A DNA stretch of 18,493 bases from UBA1140 sp964409295 (GTDB taxonomy: Bacteria > Campylobacterota > Campylobacteria > Campylobacterales > Sulfurovaceae): assembly GCA_964409295.1 (NCBI GenBank), contig CAYPCV010000005.1, positions 1 to 18,493 of the forward strand, given 5' to 3'. The notes beneath the pieces were generated by a model. It searched no databases and was not told where the DNA came from. It was given only the letters and a program-made list of their open reading frames with translations. The position numbers were made by a program, and so were the translations under genes. Shown here in pieces: positions 16,185 to 18,493 of this stretch (position 1 is the stretch's first letter; every line of letters begins with the position of its first letter).

Positions 16185-16370
16185 ATGAAAATAGTACAAA
16201 TACTAGCAATCTTACTCTCGTTATTTATGTATGCACAAGGAGCTAAAGTTACATGGGGAGCCGATGGTAAACCTATTATTGAAGGTTCTAGCAAACCTCA
16301 TGACGGCTGTACAGAAGGTGGAATACAGGATTTATCAATGGATGATGATAATGGTACTATTAAGGGTTAG
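16185..16370 (+). CDS. Small secreted peptide of unknown function (61 residues)
   Basis: The product starts with a classic signal peptide, MKIVQILAILLSLFMYAQG, with cleavage likely after the AQG/GAK region near residue 19-20. This leaves a mature peptide of about 41 residues. The mature part is glycine- and aspartate-rich (TWGADGKPIIEGSSKPHDG, then CTEGGIQDLSMDDDNG), acidic near the end, with a single cysteine, which might be free or pair between molecules. The ATG has an AAGGAA site, a TATAAT box lies upstream, and a hairpin terminator lies 70 bases downstream, so it forms its own transcription unit. No lipobox is seen. I recognise no family; a small periplasmic or exported peptide is the only supported reading. 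The next gene, also secreted, is over 300 bases away and separately controlled. Confidence 0.65.
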   Translation: MKIVQILAILLSLFMYAQGAKVTWGADGKPIIEGSSKPHDGCTEGGIQDLSMDDDNGTIKG

Positions 16371-16438
16371 GTTTTTTCATTAGAAAAATTTGAGCAAAAA
16401 ATATTCTTAAATAATATTTTAACTATCCTCTTCAAGAT

Positions 16439-16478
16439 ACTATCCTCTTAAATATTAGGATAGTCTTTTTATTCTTTT
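16439..16478 (+). terminator. Rho-independent terminator after the peptide gene
   Basis: ACTATCCT (16439-16446) and AGGATAGT (16457-16464) form an 8-bp perfect stem with a ten-base loop, followed by CTTTTTATTCTTTT. A second copy of the left arm, within ACTATCCTCTT, lies at 16422-16432, 17 bases upstream of the first, and could pair with the right arm instead. Confidence 0.8.
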
Positions 16479-16697
16479 ATTTATACAATTTTCAATTCTT
16501 AAATATTAAAAAATATACATGAAATTAATTAATAAATAATAATTAATAATCAATTTCTTTTAAAAAAAATATATAAAAATACTTTTTAATTAAGAATAAT
16601 AAATGTATACTTCCTTATTAAAATAGAAATTTTATTTTAATAACAAATGTATATTTAACTTATATAAGTTAAATGACATATTAAAAAAGGAAATATT
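16465..16697. promoter_or_regulatory. AT-rich, repeat-laden region upstream of the Fn3 gene
   Basis: No gene is seen in these 233 bases, which are almost wholly A and T. Three ordered elements are visible. Near-identical direct repeats AAATGTATACTT (16601-16612) and AAATGTATATTT (16645-16656) are 44 bases apart. An inverted repeat has arms TTATTAAAATA and TATTTTAATAA (16615-16643, loop of seven) between them. A 22-bp perfect palindrome lies at 16653-16674. The ribosome site AAAAGG follows before the ATG at 16698. The -10 box is not certain; TATATA in the palindrome centre is one candidate. Regulation by a dimeric DNA-binding protein is inferred. Confidence 0.5.
16653..16674. repeat. 22-bp perfect palindrome before the Fn3 gene
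   Basis: The arm ATTTAACTTAT is followed without a gap by its exact reverse complement. The palindrome ends 23 bases before the ATG of the Fn3-repeat gene, a suitable position for an operator overlapping the promoter or transcription start. Confidence 0.6.
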
Positions 16698-17390
16698 ATG
16701 TTTGGAAAAACAAAGAAACAAACAATTAGCTCATTATTGGTACTTGGAGTACTTACTACATTTGCAGAAGCGGCTGCACCAACTGCACCAGGAGCGTATA
16801 TTGGAGTAACAGATATTAATGAAACTACAGTTCGCATTAATTTTTTAGATAATTCAGATAATGAACAGGGATTTGAGATTGTAGGGGACATTAATGAATC
16901 TATTTCAGGGAGTAATGATGCAAATGTAGATGCTTATGTCTATCATGATATAACTGGCTTAACTTGTGATAAAACCTATACAATTAAAGCATTGGCTTAT
17001 AATGCAGATGGAAATTCATCATTTACTAATGAAAGAAAGTTTAATCTTAAGAGTACCTTCGGTCAGGAATGTCTTCCTCTAGGTGATGTACCCGTTACAC
17101 CAGGTTCTAATATTGGAGTAACAGCTATTGATAAAACTTCGGTTCGTATTAATCTTTTAGATTCCTCAACTAATGAAATAGGATTTAAAAGTATTGGAGA
17201 TATTAATACATCTATAGTTGGAGCGAATGATGAGAATGTACATCCTTATGTTTATACAAATGTTACAGGTTTAACTTGTGATAAACTTTATAAAATAAAA
17301 GCAGTATCGTATAATGCGAATGGAGATTCTATTGCAACTAATGAGAGAAAATTTAATATTCATACTACTTTTGGGCTAGCGTGTAATTAA
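16698..17390 (+). CDS. Secreted protein with two tandem fibronectin-III-like repeats
   Basis: The 230-residue product has a signal peptide (KKQTISSLLVLGVLTTFAEA, cleavage near residue 25) and then two homologous units of about 95 residues, roughly 30-125 and 135-229. Each unit contains the fibronectin-III-like run NETTVRINFLDNSDNEQGF or DKTSVRINLLDSSTNEIGF, then a shared IGDIN or VGDIN, ITGLTCDK or VTGLTCDK, and NERKFN. Both units end TTFG..C or STFG..C. Cysteines fall at 90 and 125 and at 194 and 229, 35 residues apart in each unit, which suggests one disulfide per unit. The repeat period is 104 codons (312 bases), consistent with internal duplication. No membrane anchor or sorting signal is seen. 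An extracellular or periplasmic binding role is inferred; the partner is unknown. Confidence 0.8.
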   Translation: MFGKTKKQTISSLLVLGVLTTFAEAAAPTAPGAYIGVTDINETTVRINFLDNSDNEQGFEIVGDINESISGSNDANVDAYVYHDITGLTCDKTYTIKALAYNADGNSSFTNERKFNLKSTFGQECLPLGDVPVTPGSNIGVTAIDKTSVRINLLDSSTNEIGFKSIGDINTSIVGANDENVHPYVYTNVTGLTCDKLYKIKAVSYNANGDSIATNERKFNIHTTFGLACN

Positions 17391-17422
17391 TATAAAATTC
17401 TTTATTTTATTTCCCTTTTTGC

Positions 17423-17428
17423 TATAAT
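17423..17428 (+). promoter_or_regulatory. Probable -10 box for the folP leader
   Basis: TATAAT follows TTCCCTTTTTGC and a T-rich stretch, without a clear -35 box. Transcription would begin close to 17434, exactly where the self-complementary leader starts, which supports the assignment. Confidence 0.6.
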
Positions 17429-17433
17429 TAATC

Positions 17434-17545
17434 AGAGACTTCACTTTGATAATTTTAGATGCAAAAAGGTCACATTATTTCAGAATTAGGTCATAGCTTC
17501 TCGGCTATGGCAAATTATAAAGAGTGGCTAAAGTCTCTATTTTTT
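17434..17545 (+). ncRNA. Structured leader or small RNA upstream of folP
   Basis: The sequence folds on itself. AGAGACTT (17434-17441) pairs with AAGTCTCT (17531-17538), CACT (17442-17445) with AGTG (17523-17526), and ATAATTT (17449-17455) with AAATTAT (17512-17518), all in register with small internal loops. Inside, GTCATAGC and GCTATGGC (17490-17511) form a hairpin with a six-base loop. TTTTTT follows the outer stem from about 17540, so the whole may act as a terminator. It begins just after a TATAAT box and ends about 20 bases before the folP ATG. It matches no riboswitch class that I can recall. A small mobile element with inverted ends is an alternative, but no flanking duplication is clear. 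Confidence 0.5.
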
Positions 17546-17569
17546 AATACAAGTAGAGGAAAAAAATGA
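17459..17569 (+). CDS. Possible 36-codon leader ORF overlapping the folP start
   Basis: An ATG at 17459 opens MQKGHIISELGHSFSAMANY and continues to GKK, stopping at TGA 17567-17569, which overlaps the folP ATG (17566-17568) as ATGA. This overlap is typical of translational coupling. It lies within the folded leader, so a ribosome on it would open the 3' arm of the stem. Against it, no ribosome site precedes the ATG and the composition is not strongly protein-like. I recognise no family. Confidence 0.3.
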   Translation: MQKGHIISELGHSFSAMANYKEWLKSLFFNTSRGKK

Positions 17570-18493
17570 ACATCTACCAAATCTCAACCCCAAAAAACAA
17601 AAAACAGTTCCTAAAAACCCTAAAAGTGCATGGTGGAGGAGTCTCTATAATGGCAAAGAAGATGGAGCTATTAACTTTTTATATAAAAGATTTAAAAACT
17701 CCTGCTGTGAATATATTAAAACAAGATGCTCTTAGTATTGGGGCTGAGTTGGCTACTCCTTCGGGGGTTATTTTGTCTGAAAAAGAGGTTTATGATTGCC
17801 TTTTGATAGGGACACGAAAACATATTGAGATATTGTCTAAAAAAGAGTTAGCTCAACCATTTGGGCTTAAAAAATTGGCTTTGGAGTTGCAAGAGTTTTT
17901 GAAAGTAAAAGAGCATAAAGTTAAGATAATGGGAATTCTTAATGCTAATGATGATAGTTTTTTTTCGGGTTCTCGGTTTATGAAAGATGATGCGATAGTT
18001 CAAGTTAAGCAGATGATAGAGGATGGGGCTGATATTATTGATATTGGGGCTGTTTCTAGTCGCCCTAACGCTGATAATGTTGCAGAAGAGATAGAGTTGG
18101 AACGAATAAAACCAATTTGTGATGTGATAAAAGCTGAAAAACTTTATGAACAAGTCTCTTTCTCGATTGACTCTTATACTCCTGCTGTTATTGAGTATGC
18201 TTTGAATAGTGGCTTTAATTTTGTTAATGATATTACAGGGGCTTCTGATGATGAGGTTGTGAAATTGGCTGTGAAGTATAATGCGAAACTTTGTATTATG
18301 CACATGCAGGGAACACCACAAACAATGCAGAAGAATCCTATTTATGAGGATGTAATGGTAGAGGTTTCTGAATTTTTTGAAGAGCGAATAGCTAAATGTG
18401 AAGCGTTGGGGATGAAGAGAGAGGATATTATTTTAGATGTTGGGATAGGGTTTGGTAAAACCTTGGAACACAACTTGACTTTATTGCGAAATA
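17566..18493 (+). CDS. folP: Dihydropteroate synthase (3' end beyond window)
   Basis: This enzyme joins p-aminobenzoate to the pterin diphosphate in folate synthesis and is the sulfonamide target. 309 codons are present and the frame is still open at the window end. An N-terminal extension of about 115 residues precedes the barrel, as in other Campylobacterota. Core motifs: MGILNANDDSFFSG (122-135), DIGAVSSRPNAD (159-170), SIDSYTPAV (200-208), VNDITGA (220-226), MHMQGTPQTMQ (245-255) and DVGIGFGKT (291-299). The usual DxGGxSTRP and DPGIGFGK forms are slightly altered (GAVSSRP, DVGIGFGK), but the key residues remain. The ribosome site AGAGGAA precedes the ATG. Expression may depend on the folded leader directly upstream. 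Confidence 0.95.
   Translation, partial: MNIYQISTPKNKKQFLKTLKVHGGGVSIMAKKMELLTFYIKDLKTPAVNILKQDALSIGAELATPSGVILSEKEVYDCLLIGTRKHIEILSKKELAQPFGLKKLALELQEFLKVKEHKVKIMGILNANDDSFFSGSRFMKDDAIVQVKQMIEDGADIIDIGAVSSRPNADNVAEEIELERIKPICDVIKAEKLYEQVSFSIDSYTPAVIEYALNSGFNFVNDITGASDDEVVKLAVKYNAKLCIMHMQGTPQTMQKNPIYEDVMVEVSEFFEERIAKCEALGMKREDIILDVGIGFGKTLEHNLTLLRN

Noticed and set aside
16070..16294. 74-codon minus-strand open frame over the peptide gene start
   Set aside because: It runs through the promoter and signal-peptide codons of the 61-residue gene and ends in poly-Phe/Lys from AT-rich DNA.
16465..16697. Replication origin or AT-rich unwinding region
   Set aside because: No DnaA-box cluster was seen and no replication gene is adjacent; the repeats fit a control region for the next gene better.
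17848..18321. 157-codon minus-strand open frame opposite folP
   Set aside because: It lies fully within the dihydropteroate synthase gene, whose motifs are clear on the plus strand; the reverse translation looks random.
1..18493. tRNA, rRNA or CRISPR array
   Set aside because: No cloverleaf-like stretch, ribosomal motif or regularly spaced repeat series was noticed on either strand by eye; a tRNA scan would be the firm test.

Overview
The window reads as low-GC chromosomal DNA from a Campylobacterota (epsilonproteobacterial) lineage, perhaps near Sulfurovum or Sulfurimonas. This assignment is inference. It rests on strong AT bias, TATAAT-type -10 boxes without clear -35 boxes, AAGGA-type ribosome sites, a dihydropteroate synthase with a long N-terminal extension, and RHPDMP-type PAS and ETL-type EAL domains. 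No rRNA, tRNA, CRISPR array or intact insertion sequence was seen.

Layout. Positions 1-4569: a truncated CopG-family antitoxin ORF runs convergently into a minus-strand tolC/adaptor operon, whose usual inner-membrane pump gene is absent. Upstream on the same strand is a long glutamine-dependent NAD synthetase. Positions 4643-7994: a small secreted protein of unknown function and a membrane PAS-GGDEF-EAL protein whose GGDEF site is degenerate. Positions 8129-9758: a cyclophilin divergent from pyrF, then a small membrane protein convergent with pyrF. Positions 9887-15093, plus strand: DNA polymerase I (TTG start), a YgjP-like metallopeptidase, a short Hsp70 of YegD type, and a secreted VanX-type D-Ala-D-Ala dipeptidase two bases behind it.

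Positions about 15080-16069 are a patchwork of gene remains: a transposase-like helix-turn-helix tail, the C-terminal part of a PIN-domain toxin with a 39-bp near-perfect palindrome inside it, a possible Mu-like portal (DUF935) fragment, and an unrecognised frameshifted ORF. Small inverted repeats lie at or near the joins.

Positions 16070-17565 hold a 61-codon secreted peptide gene with its own promoter and terminator, then a very AT-rich, repeat-laden upstream region and a secreted protein made of two tandem fibronectin-III-like repeats, each with an equally spaced cysteine pair. A strong promoter then feeds a 105-nt sequence that folds on itself and ends in a T-run just before folP (dihydropteroate synthase), which leaves the window unfinished. 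This leader also carries a 36-codon ORF whose stop overlaps the folP start.

The housekeeping genes (nadE, pyrF, polA, folP) are independent metabolic or replication functions. The least explained parts are the folP leader, the palindrome inside the PIN remnant, and the pair of small secreted-protein genes with repeat-rich control regions. I did not find a clear new multi-gene system.
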